From positions 186,001-250,000 of the forward strand of contig NC_009668.1 of the NCBI RefSeq assembly GCF_000017405.1: 64,000 bases of DNA, in the 5' to 3' direction. The first letter of the stretch is position 1; each line of letters opens with the position of its first letter. The notes beneath the pieces were generated by a model. That model had not been told where the DNA came from. It saw nothing but the letters and a program-made list of their open reading frames with translations, and ran no database searches. Source of the stretch: Brucella anthropi ATCC 49188. GTDB taxonomy: Bacteria; Pseudomonadota; Alphaproteobacteria; Rhizobiales; Rhizobiaceae. Below are positions 1 to 7,769 of the stretch, one piece after another. Made by a program: the position numbers and the translations under genes.

Positions 1-971
1 CCTGCGTTGCAGCCTGCCCGTCAGGGGCGATCTACAAGCGCGAGGATGACGGCATTGTCCTGATCGATCAGGAAAAGTGCCGCGGCTGGCGCATGTGCGT
101 CTCCGGTTGCCCCTACAAGAAGATTTATTACAACTGGAGTTCGGGCAAGTCCGAAAAGTGCATCTTCTGCTATCCGCGCATTGAAGCTGGCCAGCCGACC
201 GTGTGTTCGGAAACCTGCGTGGGCCGCATTCGTTATCTGGGTGTGATGCTCTATGATGCCGACCGTATTTCGGAGGCCGCTTCCACGGCCAATGAACAGG
301 ATCTCTATCAGGAACAGCTCAATATCTTCCTCGATCCGAACGATCCTGCCGTGATCGAACAGGCGCGCAAGGATGGTGTGCCGGAAGCCTGGCTGGAATC
401 CGCCAAGCATTCGCCGGTCTACAAGATGGCGATGGACTGGAAGATTGCCTTCCCGCTCCATCCTGAATACCGCACCCTACCGATGGTCTGGTACGTACCG
501 CCGCTCTCGCCGCTCCAGTCGGCTGCCGCTGCGGGCAAGCTTGGCATGGATGGTCCGCTGCCGGATGTTCGTTCCATGCGCATTCCGGTCCGCTACCTTG
601 CCAATCTTCTGACAGCAGGCAAGGAAGAGCCGGTCATCTCGGCGCTGGAACGTATGCTCGCCATGCGTGCCTATATGCGCGCCAAGACCGTCGATGGCGT
701 TATCGACGAGGCTATTGCCGACCGCGTCGGCATGAGCAGCGCGATGATCGAGGAGATGTACCACATCATGGCGATTGCCAATTACGAAGACCGCTTCGTC
801 ATCCCGACCACGCATCGTGAAATCACCGAGGATGCCTATGACGTGCGCGGCTCCTGCGGCTTCACCTTCGGCAATGGCTGTTCGGGTGGAACGTCGACCG
901 AAGACCTGTTCGGCTCCAAGCGCCAGAAGGTCGTCCAGACACCAACGGATATTTTCCGGGAGCAGGTGTAA
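1..971 (+). CDS. narH: Respiratory nitrate reductase beta subunit, 5'-truncated by window edge
   Basis: This is the C-terminal 322 residues of the iron-sulfur electron-transfer subunit of membrane-bound nitrate reductase, which carries electrons from NarI haems to the molybdenum subunit NarG on the cytoplasmic face. The reading frame is open from base 3. The visible start shows a CVAACP ferredoxin motif, then CRGWRMC followed by GCP, where Trp replaces one cysteine as in the [3Fe-4S] cluster of NarH, then CIFC and CSETC motifs. The middle and C-terminal parts carry the family blocks around LPMVWYVPPLSP and ANYEDRFV. Its TAA stop overlaps the narJ ATG by one base (TAATG), so translation is probably coupled. 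narG should lie just upstream of the window. Confidence 0.98.
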   Translation, partial: CVAACPSGAIYKREDDGIVLIDQEKCRGWRMCVSGCPYKKIYYNWSSGKSEKCIFCYPRIEAGQPTVCSETCVGRIRYLGVMLYDADRISEAASTANEQDLYQEQLNIFLDPNDPAVIEQARKDGVPEAWLESAKHSPVYKMAMDWKIAFPLHPEYRTLPMVWYVPPLSPLQSAAAAGKLGMDGPLPDVRSMRIPVRYLANLLTAGKEEPVISALERMLAMRAYMRAKTVDGVIDEAIADRVGMSSAMIEEMYHIMAIANYEDRFVIPTTHREITEDAYDVRGSCGFTFGNGCSGGTSTEDLFGSKRQKVVQTPTDIFREQV

Positions 972-1681
972 TGAACAAGACCCTGAAAATCATTTCGCTG
1001 CTGCTTTCCTATCCGACCGCAGAGTTGCAACTCGGCGGCGAGGAACTGAAAAAAGCACTGGCCGGGGAAAAGCTTTCCCCCGGCATCCGCAGGCTGCTCG
1101 ACAGCCTTGTCGATTATGTCTGCGACTGCGATCTCTACGAGGCGCAGGAACGTTACGTGCACCTTTTTGACCGCACGCGCTCGCTGTCGCTGCATCTTTT
1201 CGAGCATGTACATGGTGAAAGCCGCGATCGCGGTCAGGCCATGGTCGATCTCATGAAGATGTATGACGAGAATGGCTTCGTTGTCGATGCCAAGGAACTG
1301 CCGGACTATCTGCCGTTGTTCCTTGAATTTCTCTCGACACGCTCGCCGGAGGAAATCCACGATCTTCTCACCCAGACAGGCCATATCTCGGCTGCTATCG
1401 GTGAGCGTCTGCGCAAGCGCCAGTCGCCCTATGCCAACGCCTTTGCGGCGCTGCTTCATGTCGCCAATGCCAAGCCGGACAAGAACCTCGTCGGAGAATT
1501 GCTTCGGCAAGAGGAAGACGACCCGAACGATCTCGCCGCGCTCGACCGCATCTGGGAAGAAGAAGCGGTAACGTTTGGCGGCAATGCGGGCGACAATTCC
1601 TGCGGCCCGGACCGGTTGCGCACGCAGATGCGTGCAGCACAGCGCAAGCCCGGCAACCCGTCCAACCCTTCACATATATAG
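971..1681 (+). CDS. narJ: Nitrate reductase assembly chaperone NarJ
   Basis: 236 residues, the usual size for NarJ/TorD-like chaperones. These bind the apo-NarG N-terminus and help molybdenum-cofactor and Fe-S insertion before membrane docking; the protein is cytoplasmic and not part of the final enzyme. The N-terminal half (LLSYPTAELQ and the YVHLFDRTRSLSLHLFEHVHGESRDRG block) is characteristic of NarJ. The C-terminal third is less conserved and low in recognisable motifs. It starts on the ATG that overlaps the narH stop and ends 10 bases before narI, so it belongs to the nar operon. Confidence 0.96.
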   Translation: MNKTLKIISLLLSYPTAELQLGGEELKKALAGEKLSPGIRRLLDSLVDYVCDCDLYEAQERYVHLFDRTRSLSLHLFEHVHGESRDRGQAMVDLMKMYDENGFVVDAKELPDYLPLFLEFLSTRSPEEIHDLLTQTGHISAAIGERLRKRQSPYANAFAALLHVANAKPDKNLVGELLRQEEDDPNDLAALDRIWEEEAVTFGGNAGDNSCGPDRLRTQMRAAQRKPGNPSNPSHI

Positions 1682-1691
1682 GAGACGGAAA

Positions 1692-2414
1692 ATGGCTTAT
1701 CTCCATACGTTTCTTTTCGGCATCTATCCCTACATCGCACTGAGCGTGCTCGTGCTCGGTTCGATCTTCCGTTACGACCGCGAGCCCTATACGTGGCGTT
1801 CCGGCTCAAGCCAGCTTTTGCGGCGCAAGCAGCTCATGTGGGGTTCGGTTCTGTTCCACCTTGGTGTGCTGTTTATCTTCGCCGGTCATTTCGTCGGCCT
1901 GCTGACGCCGATCTGGGTCTTCGACATGCTCGGCGTCAGCCATGAGGCAAAGCAGATTCTCGCTGTCGTGGCGGGTGGCATCGCCGGTGTAATGGCAATC
2001 GTCGGCGCCAGCATGCTTGTGCATCGCCGTGTGTTCGACCCGCGTGTTCGTGCGTCCTCGCGGCCATCCGACACGCTGATCATCATTCTGTTGTGGTTGC
2101 AGCTTCTGCTCGGTCTCAGCACCATTCCGATCTCGCTGCAGCATCTGGACGGCGGCGAAATGGTGACATTCATGAACTGGGCGCAAGGCATCTTCACCTT
2201 CAATCCGGCTGCATCAAGCTACATCACCAATGCGTCGATCATCTTCAAGATGCATATCTTCCTGGGGCTCACCATATTCCTGCTGTTCCCGTTCACGCGT
2301 CTTGTGCATATGCTGAGCGCGCCAGTGCGCTACATCTGGCGTCCGGGCTATCAGGTCGTGCGTGAGCGCAACCATACGGCTCAGCCCTCGCATATGCGTA
2401 TTCCTGCGGAGTAA
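1692..2414 (+). CDS. narI: Nitrate reductase gamma subunit, cytochrome b NarI
   Basis: 240-residue membrane cytochrome b that oxidises quinol and passes electrons to NarH. Five hydrophobic segments are visible (about residues 5-25, 50-72, 88-110, 128-150, 185-207). His56, His66, His188 and His206 fall within one residue of the four haem-b ligands of the E. coli protein. The ATG at 1692 is chosen because a TAGGAGA ribosome site precedes it and the protein then begins MAYLHTFLFG, as in the family. The longer open frame upstream overlaps narJ and is not coding. Confidence 0.97.
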   Translation: MAYLHTFLFGIYPYIALSVLVLGSIFRYDREPYTWRSGSSQLLRRKQLMWGSVLFHLGVLFIFAGHFVGLLTPIWVFDMLGVSHEAKQILAVVAGGIAGVMAIVGASMLVHRRVFDPRVRASSRPSDTLIIILLWLQLLLGLSTIPISLQHLDGGEMVTFMNWAQGIFTFNPAASSYITNASIIFKMHIFLGLTIFLLFPFTRLVHMLSAPVRYIWRPGYQVVRERNHTAQPSHMRIPAE

Positions 2415-2419
2415 GGCTC

Positions 2420-3346
2420 ATGGTGACACTTTTTGACCGGAAGCAGCCAACTGAACAGCCAGCTGAACATTCGCACGGAGCACATGCTCATAATACGGGC
2501 TACACGACCTATCAGGAGCCGGATACGCGCGTGCCGCCGAAGCCGCGCCCGGTCTTCGATGCGGTGTCCGTCAATGGCGTGGCGATCAACGAAACCGACA
2601 TTCTGACGGAGGCACAAAACCATCCGTCGGAAAATCCCGGCGCGGCACTGCTCGCCGCCGCGCGGGCGCTGGCGATCCGTGAGCTTCTTCTGCAGCGTGC
2701 GAGGGAAACCGGCATCGTGCCCGAGCACGAGAAGGATGCAGAAGGGCGCAGCGAGACCGACGAGGATGCGCTGGTGCGCATGGTGATCGAACGGGAGGTG
2801 GAAGTGCCTTCCGCCACACGCGAGGAAGCCTTGCGCTTTTACGAAAACAACCGCCACCGCTTCACCAGTGCGCCTATTCTGGAGGCGAGCCATATCCTGA
2901 TCGCTGCCGATCCTGCCGACAGCCAAGCCCGCGAAAAGGCCCGCACGACCGCATCCCATCTGGCATCCTCGGTGATTGCCGCGCCTGCCACATTCGCCTC
3001 GGTTGCGCATGAATATTCGTCCTGCCCTTCGGGCGCGCAAGGCGGCAATCTGGGTCAGCTCACACGCGGCAGCACGGTGCCTGAATTCGAGCGGGCGCTG
3101 GAACGCCTAACACCTGGTGAAATAACGCCAGCCCCGATTGAAAGCCGTTTCGGCTTTCATATCGTACGGCTTGACCGCCGTATCGAGGGCGAGGAACTGC
3201 CGTTCGATTATGTTGCCGACAGGATTGCCGGCTGGCTTGAAGCCTCCACCTGGTCGAAGGCCGTGTCGCAATATATCGCGATCCTCGCAGCCGATGCCGA
3301 CATTACCGGCATCGATCTGCTGTCGAACGAGGGAGCCGAGGCATGA
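2420..3346 (+). CDS. Parvulin-type peptidyl-prolyl isomerase of the nar operon
   Basis: 308 residues with a C-terminal PpiC/parvulin rotamase domain at about residues 155-258 (EASHILI at the start, GGNLGQL and FGFHIVRLDRR near the end), preceded by a helical SurA-like segment. No signal peptide is seen, so it is expected to be cytoplasmic, probably assisting folding of the nitrate reductase complex. The N-terminus is odd: a short histidine-rich stretch (His17, 19, 22, 24) that could bind metal. It lies 5 bases after narI and overlaps the next gene by four bases, so it is a true member of the nar operon. The fold assignment is firm; the client protein is inferred from position. Confidence 0.85.
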   Translation: MVTLFDRKQPTEQPAEHSHGAHAHNTGYTTYQEPDTRVPPKPRPVFDAVSVNGVAINETDILTEAQNHPSENPGAALLAAARALAIRELLLQRARETGIVPEHEKDAEGRSETDEDALVRMVIEREVEVPSATREEALRFYENNRHRFTSAPILEASHILIAADPADSQAREKARTTASHLASSVIAAPATFASVAHEYSSCPSGAQGGNLGQLTRGSTVPEFERALERLTPGEITPAPIESRFGFHIVRLDRRIEGEELPFDYVADRIAGWLEASTWSKAVSQYIAILAADADITGIDLLSNEGAEA

Positions 3347-3882
3347 CCCGCGAACCGACACTTGCAGCCATCCTGGCCGCAAAGGATGTGCCGGTGGACC
3401 AGCTTCTGGCTGGCGTAGCGCATCGGGCGAGGCAGGCAGGGCTGCGCGTGGCGGGCTTTCTCCAGCACCGCGAGAGCAATACGGATGAATGCTGCCGCGA
3501 TATCGAGATCGAGCATATTGGCACCGGCGTGACGCAGATTATCTCGCAGTCGCTCGGTTCGGGGTCGAAGGGGTGTCGTCTCGATCCAGCGGCGCTTGCC
3601 GATGTGGCAGGTTCGCTTCTGGCGGAACTCGATAGCGGCGCCGATATGCTGATCCTCAACCGTTTCGGCAAGGGCGAGACGGAAGGGCATGGTTTCCGCT
3701 CCATCATCGAAATCGCCTATGCGCGCCAGATTCCGGTGCTGACTGTGGTACGGGAAACCTATGTCGAAGGCTGGAACGACTTCGCCGGTGATTGCGGCGT
3801 TCTTTTGGCTCCTGATAGCCAGGCAACGCTTGGATGGTTCGACCGGGTAACAGAACCCCGGCAGCTGTCGGAAGCCGTTTGA
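3343..3882 (+). CDS. DUF2478 family protein
   Basis: 179 residues resembling the DUF2478 family, small proteins often found near molybdenum-enzyme or molybdate-transport genes. Visible features are an N-terminal AAILAAKD-type strand, a QIISQSLG block, SGADMLILNRFGKGE near residue 100 (a Walker-B/NTPase-like strand) and FRSIIEIAYARQIPVLTVV. It overlaps the parvulin gene by ATGA and is the last gene of the nar operon here. A role in molybdenum cofactor or nitrate reductase maturation is an inference from context only; the molecular function is unknown. Confidence 0.7.
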   Translation: MTREPTLAAILAAKDVPVDQLLAGVAHRARQAGLRVAGFLQHRESNTDECCRDIEIEHIGTGVTQIISQSLGSGSKGCRLDPAALADVAGSLLAELDSGADMLILNRFGKGETEGHGFRSIIEIAYARQIPVLTVVRETYVEGWNDFAGDCGVLLAPDSQATLGWFDRVTEPRQLSEAV

Positions 3883-3892
3883 CGGCGGATAT

Positions 3893-3955
3893 ACTATTTT
3901 TTACGCATTATCCTGCGCAAAACCGCTTCGCACTTTTGCTGGAAATGCTCTACAG
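3893..3955 (-). repeat. Intergenic palindromic repeat, copy 1
   Basis: Read on the minus strand, the element begins TAGAGCATTTCCAGCAAAAG and continues through AAGCGGTTTTGCG to GGATAATGCG and an A-run. It nearly matches the elements at 19378-19424 and 23893-23942. It supplies the TAG stop codon of the gntR gene. Confidence 0.8.
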
Positions 3956-4654
3956 GTCCAGCTGGTCGCGACGGTCTTCCGCAATCAGCTTGCGGATCTG
4001 ATAGACGATCTGGTCTCCATGCGCCTTGCCAAGCAGATCGGCTGTATCCACGTCCCGTTCTTCGATGGCGCGGATCATGTCTTCATGCTCGGTGACGTAG
4101 CGCTCGGGCAGGCGATCGGCGAAAGACTGGTAATAGAGGCGCAACAGCCTGCGCCCTTCATCGAGAAGCCTCGAAAAGAAGGTGGTGTAGAAGGGATTGC
4201 GACCCGCTTCAGCAATAGCGGCGTGAAAATCGCGGTTGGTCGCGATCATTTCCAGCGCATTTTGTGAACGGACTGCGCGGGCAAAAGCTTCCTGATGCGC
4301 ACGGATGTTCTCAAGATCCTTGTCGGTCCGGTTGCGGGCGGCAAGCCGCGTGGTCACGCGGTACATCAGCGTTACTGCGTCGAAAAATGCGGGCAGGCTC
4401 AAAAAGTCGATATTGGACACAACGGTCGAGCGATTGGGAAGCGTGGTTACGAAACCGTCGCTTGCCAGCCGCACCAATGCTTCGCGTATAGGCGTGCGCG
4501 ACATGGAAAAGCGTTCGGCCAGCTGGTTTTCATCAATGGGGCTACCCGGCGCGAGCGAAAGATCGATGATCTCGTCGCGCAGCACGTCGTAAACCAGCTT
4601 GACACCTGAACCCTTTTTCCGGTCGGCTGTCTGGTTTGCGTCGTCTTTGTCCAT
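3950..4654 (-). CDS. GntR/FadR-type transcriptional regulator
   Basis: 234 residues: an N-terminal winged helix of the GntR type (VYDVLRDEIIDLSLAPGSPI, then LAERFSMSRTPIREAL) and a C-terminal all-helical FCD ligand domain with a metal-type histidine (NRDFHAAI). The start at 4654 is preferred over 4693 because a GAGGA ribosome site lies about 11 bases upstream of it. It is divergent from the DHDPS-family gene at 4874, which it probably represses through the dyad at 4772-4784. Its TAG stop is provided by an interspersed repeat. Confidence 0.9.
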   Translation of the reverse strand: MDKDDANQTADRKKGSGVKLVYDVLRDEIIDLSLAPGSPIDENQLAERFSMSRTPIREALVRLASDGFVTTLPNRSTVVSNIDFLSLPAFFDAVTLMYRVTTRLAARNRTDKDLENIRAHQEAFARAVRSQNALEMIATNRDFHAAIAEAGRNPFYTTFFSRLLDEGRRLLRLYYQSFADRLPERYVTEHEDMIRAIEERDVDTADLLGKAHGDQIVYQIRKLIAEDRRDQLDL

Positions 4655-4759
4655 GATCTTGTCTGTCCTCTGTCGGTGTATTTGCCGCAGCACAACTGCA
4701 TTCTAACACCAGTTTAAATCTCATCGGTCAAGCAATCCTATCCCGAAATAAAATTTTGG

Positions 4760-4787
4760 TCGACAAGAAAAATACAAAGTGTATATT
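4760..4787 (+). promoter_or_regulatory. Promoter and GntR-type operator of the DHDPS-family gene
   Basis: TCGACA at 4760-4765 is separated by 16 bases from TATATT at 4782-4787. The dyad ATACA-AAG-TGTAT at 4772-4784 overlaps the -10 box, and an extra ATACA half-site occurs at 4796. This is the layout expected for repression by the divergent GntR protein. Predicted from sequence only. Confidence 0.5.
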
Positions 4788-4873
4788 TGACTTCAATACA
4801 AGGTTCGGCAGACCGATTGTAGATCCAGCCCGCGTGAAGAACGCTCAAGGAAAAACGTCCAAGGAACGACGCT

Positions 4874-5836
4874 ATGACCTCTAATATTTTCTCCGGTTGC
4901 ATTCCGGCCCTCATGACCCCCTGCAAGCCCGACCGCACGCCGGATTTCGATGCGCTGGTCCGCAAAGGCAAGGAACTGATCGCGAAGGGCATGTCTGCGG
5001 TTGTCTATTGCGGTTCCATGGGCGACTGGCCGCTTCTCTCGGATGAGGAACGCATGGCTGGCGTTGAAGCGCTTGCCAAGGCAGGCGTGCCCGTCGTCGT
5101 CGGCACCGGCGCTGTCAACACGAAGATCGCTGCCGCCCACGCAGCCCATGCGCAGAAAGTTGGCGCGAAGGGCCTGATGGTCATTCCGCGTGTTCTCTCG
5201 CGTGGTTCGTCGATCTCGGCGCAGAAGGCCCATTTCAAGGCGATCCTTGCGGCAGCTCCCGATCTGCCAGCCGTTATCTACAACAGCCCGTACTACGGCT
5301 TTGCGACCCGCGCCGACCTGTTCTTCGCACTGCGTGCGGAACATCCGAACCTCATCGGCTTCAAGGAATTCGGCGGTGCGGAAGCCATGCGTTATGCAGC
5401 CGAAAACATCACGAGCGCCGATGACAATGTAACCCTGATGGTCGGCGTCGATACCGGCGTTTTCCACGGCTTCGTCAATTGCGGTGCAACCGGTGCGATC
5501 ACCGGCATCGGCAATGTGCTGCCGAAGGAAGTCCAGCATCTGGTGGCACTGTCGAAGGCCGCCGCCAAAGGCGATGTCGAGGCACGCAAGCTGGCGCTGG
5601 AACTGGAAGCCGCACTGGACGTGCTGTCATCCTTCGATGAAGGCCCGGACCTCGTTCTCTTCTACAAGCATATGATGGTTCTGACCGGCAATCCGGAATA
5701 TGAACTGCATTTCAATGAGACGGACAAGCTGTCCGATAGCCAGCGCGGCTATTGCGAAACCCAGCTTAAGCTGTTCCAGACCTGGTATGCCGACTGGCTC
5801 AAGCAGGGCAGTGCGGCGGCGAAATACGCTGCCTGA
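4874..5836 (+). CDS. DHDPS/NAL-family lyase, possible pyrroline-hydroxycarboxylate deaminase
   Basis: 320-residue TIM-barrel enzyme of the dihydrodipicolinate synthase/N-acetylneuraminate lyase family. The Schiff-base lysine is Lys164 (IGFKEF) and the catalytic tyrosine Tyr136 (VIYNSP). The GTTGE-like substrate loop is replaced by YCGSMGDW, which argues against housekeeping DapA. The combination of a GntR/FCD regulator, this subfamily and an Ldh-type imino-acid reductase resembles hydroxy-D-proline degradation, where such a protein deaminates 1-pyrroline-4-hydroxy-2-carboxylate to 2-oxoglutarate semialdehyde. That substrate is inference. AAGGAA precedes the ATG. A strong terminator follows. 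Confidence 0.85.
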   Translation: MTSNIFSGCIPALMTPCKPDRTPDFDALVRKGKELIAKGMSAVVYCGSMGDWPLLSDEERMAGVEALAKAGVPVVVGTGAVNTKIAAAHAAHAQKVGAKGLMVIPRVLSRGSSISAQKAHFKAILAAAPDLPAVIYNSPYYGFATRADLFFALRAEHPNLIGFKEFGGAEAMRYAAENITSADDNVTLMVGVDTGVFHGFVNCGATGAITGIGNVLPKEVQHLVALSKAAAKGDVEARKLALELEAALDVLSSFDEGPDLVLFYKHMMVLTGNPEYELHFNETDKLSDSQRGYCETQLKLFQTWYADWLKQGSAAAKYAA

Positions 5837-5854
5837 AACGCATACAGATAAAAG

Positions 5855-5885
5855 AAAAAGGCGCCGAATTCCGGCGCCTTTTTTG
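5855..5885. terminator. Bidirectional rho-independent terminator
   Basis: Stem AAGGCGCCG / CGGCGCCTT flanked by an A-run on the left and a T-run on the right. It lies between two convergent genes and can serve both. Confidence 0.9.
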
Positions 5886-5892
5886 TGTCTGG

Positions 5893-6924
5893 TCAGGATA
5901 TGGCGTCCAGACCTTTATCTTTCAATTTTTCCAGAAGCGCCATTTCGGCAGCCGTAAGCGTGATGCCTTTGGCCAATGAATCGCGGCGGGCGGCAAAGCG
6001 GCGCTGCGACGGCAGGCGCGCGCCCTGTCCGGCTATCGCTTCGATCAGGATTTCGCCGCGCTCCTGCGGGTTGCCGCGACCACCTGCCATGCGAGCAGGG
6101 TCGAAGGCAATGATGAGTTCGCCATGGCGCGGCGCCAGCGTCGTCGTGCCAAGGAAATCGAGCGCTTCGGGGCTGGTGAAATCACCGATCATCACACCGG
6201 CCAAAAGTTCGATCATCGTGGAAATGGCCGATCCCTTGTGCCCGCCAAATGGCAGCATCGCGCCTGCAAGGGCGGCTTCAGGATCGGTCGTCGGATTGCC
6301 ATCCGCATCGACGGCCCAGCCTTCCGGCAGCTGTTTCCCGGCGCGACGGTAGAGTTCCAGCTCGCCACGCGCGGCAACGCTGGTCGCAAAGTCGAACACA
6401 TAAGGATAATCGCCGGAGCGAGGCCAGCCGAAGGCGAAGGGGTTGGTGCCGAGAAGCGGCTTCGTTCCGCCAGCGGGCGCCACGGTGGCATAGCTCGGGC
6501 ACATGGCCATTGCCGCAAGACCTCGTTCGGCGAGTGCTTCGACTTCTGGCCACAAGGCCGCGAAATGGGTGCAGTCGTTGATCGCCAGCGCCGCGACGCC
6601 GAGCTTGCGCGCCTTCTCGACGAGGGCAGGCGTACCGCGCTCGAACGCCAGATTGGCAAAGCCGCCCTTGGCATCGACGCGAACGACGGCGCTGTCATCG
6701 GTCGTGACGACCGGATCGGCATCGGCGACGACCTTGCCGCTCTTCAGCGTGCGAAGGCAGCCTTCGATACGGTAGACACCATGCGATTTGCAGCCGTCGC
6801 GCTCACCCGCCACAATCGTCTTGGCAATGGCTGTGGCATGATCGGCGCTGAAACCTGCCTTGTGCAGGATTTCTCGCACAAGCCTGGCGAGTTCTTCTGT
6901 CGAAATCGAAATGGTGTCGCTCAT
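5893..6924 (-). CDS. Ldh-family NAD(P)H-dependent oxidoreductase (malate/L-lactate DH type)
   Basis: 343 residues of the Ldh_2 fold that includes DpkA-type 1-piperideine/1-pyrroline-2-carboxylate reductase, ureidoglycolate dehydrogenase and sulfolactate dehydrogenase. Visible family blocks are HKAGFSADHATAIAKT, SHGVYRI, a glycine-rich LLGTNPFAFGWP, and GHKGSAISTMIELLAGVM with the conserved Lys. The ATG at 6924 is chosen because AAGGAA sits upstream; the longer frame to 7029 lacks this. It converges on the DHDPS-family gene, with a shared terminator between. Because of this context an imino-acid (proline/hydroxyproline) reductase is a reasonable guess, but the substrate is not shown. Confidence 0.85.
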   Translation of the reverse strand: MSDTISISTEELARLVREILHKAGFSADHATAIAKTIVAGERDGCKSHGVYRIEGCLRTLKSGKVVADADPVVTTDDSAVVRVDAKGGFANLAFERGTPALVEKARKLGVAALAINDCTHFAALWPEVEALAERGLAAMAMCPSYATVAPAGGTKPLLGTNPFAFGWPRSGDYPYVFDFATSVAARGELELYRRAGKQLPEGWAVDADGNPTTDPEAALAGAMLPFGGHKGSAISTMIELLAGVMIGDFTSPEALDFLGTTTLAPRHGELIIAFDPARMAGGRGNPQERGEILIEAIAGQGARLPSQRRFAARRDSLAKGITLTAAEMALLEKLKDKGLDAIS

Positions 6925-7271
6925 TCTGTCATTCCTTGCCAATTCTCGGGGGCCGTTCTTAAGGGGGCAGTGCTGGGCTGTAATAGGCGTGAAGGCGAGT
7001 ATCGTTCGTTGAATGCATACAAGATGCATGCAGGCTTGTCATGTCGCGCAGGCTGGCCGGAGGCTGCGGCAAAAGGGCTGGCGGGCACATCAAATGGTGC
7101 GATGGTGCGATGCAGAAAATCAATCAGTTTTATTCTGAGCGTCATTATCATGAATAACTTCACCTGTTTGATCCAGATCAAAGAGGTTGGCAGGCGACAG
7201 GTCTAAACCCCGTTACGTGGCGTGTTGAGGCCGAGACGGCAGGTGCGCCAATCGTTGGAGATCAGGACAAA
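6925..7271. other. 347-base intergenic region with FNR/NNR box
   Basis: Divergent control region between the Ldh-type gene and the pseudoazurin gene. Apart from the FNR-type dyad at 7168-7181 I see no gene or repeat in it. Confidence 0.6.
7168..7181 (+). promoter_or_regulatory. FNR/NNR-type box upstream of pseudoazurin
   Basis: TTGATCCAGATCAA is a perfect TTGAT-N4-ATCAA dyad, the consensus of the Crp/Fnr family oxygen and nitric-oxide regulators (FnrN, NnrR). It ends 90 bases before the pseudoazurin ATG, a suitable position for activation under low oxygen or denitrifying conditions. Confidence 0.85.
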
Positions 7272-7712
7272 ATGCGTAACATCGCGATCAAATTTGCTGC
7301 CGCAGGCATCCTCGCCATGCTGGCTGCCCCCGCTCTTGCCGAAAATATCGAAGTTCATATGCTCAACAAGGGCGCCGAGGGCGCCATGGTTTTCGAGCCT
7401 GCCTATATCAAGGCCAATCCCGGCGACACGGTCACCTTTATTCCAGTGGACAAAGGACATAATGTCGAATCCATCAAGGATATGATCCCTGAAGGCGCCG
7501 AAAAGTTCAAAAGCAAGATCAACGAGAACTATGTGCTGACGGTTACCCAGCCCGGCGCATATCTGGTAAAGTGCACACCGCATTATGCCATGGGTATGAT
7601 CGCACTCATCGCTGTCGGTGACAGCCCGGCCAATCTCGACCAGATCGTTTCGGCCAAGAAGCCGAAGATTGTTCAGGAGCGGCTGGAGAAGGTCATCGCC
7701 AGCGCCAAATAA
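7272..7712 (+). CDS. Pseudoazurin, periplasmic blue copper electron carrier
   Basis: 146-residue precursor with a 23-residue signal peptide ending APALA before ENIEV. The type-1 copper ligands are all present: His63 (GHN), Cys101, His104 and Met109 (CTPHYAMGM). After signal removal these are positions 40, 78, 81 and 86, exactly the pseudoazurin numbering. It donates electrons in the periplasm to copper nitrite reductase or nitrous oxide reductase. The upstream FNR/NNR box agrees with anaerobic expression. NnrS follows, and the nar operon is close by, although no nir, nor or nos gene lies in this window. Confidence 0.97.
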   Translation: MRNIAIKFAAAGILAMLAAPALAENIEVHMLNKGAEGAMVFEPAYIKANPGDTVTFIPVDKGHNVESIKDMIPEGAEKFKSKINENYVLTVTQPGAYLVKCTPHYAMGMIALIAVGDSPANLDQIVSAKKPKIVQERLEKVIASAK

Positions 7713-7769
7713 GATTGACCGAAAACTCTCGATGAGCCGAACTTGAACCGGCTTCATGACGAGGACATC

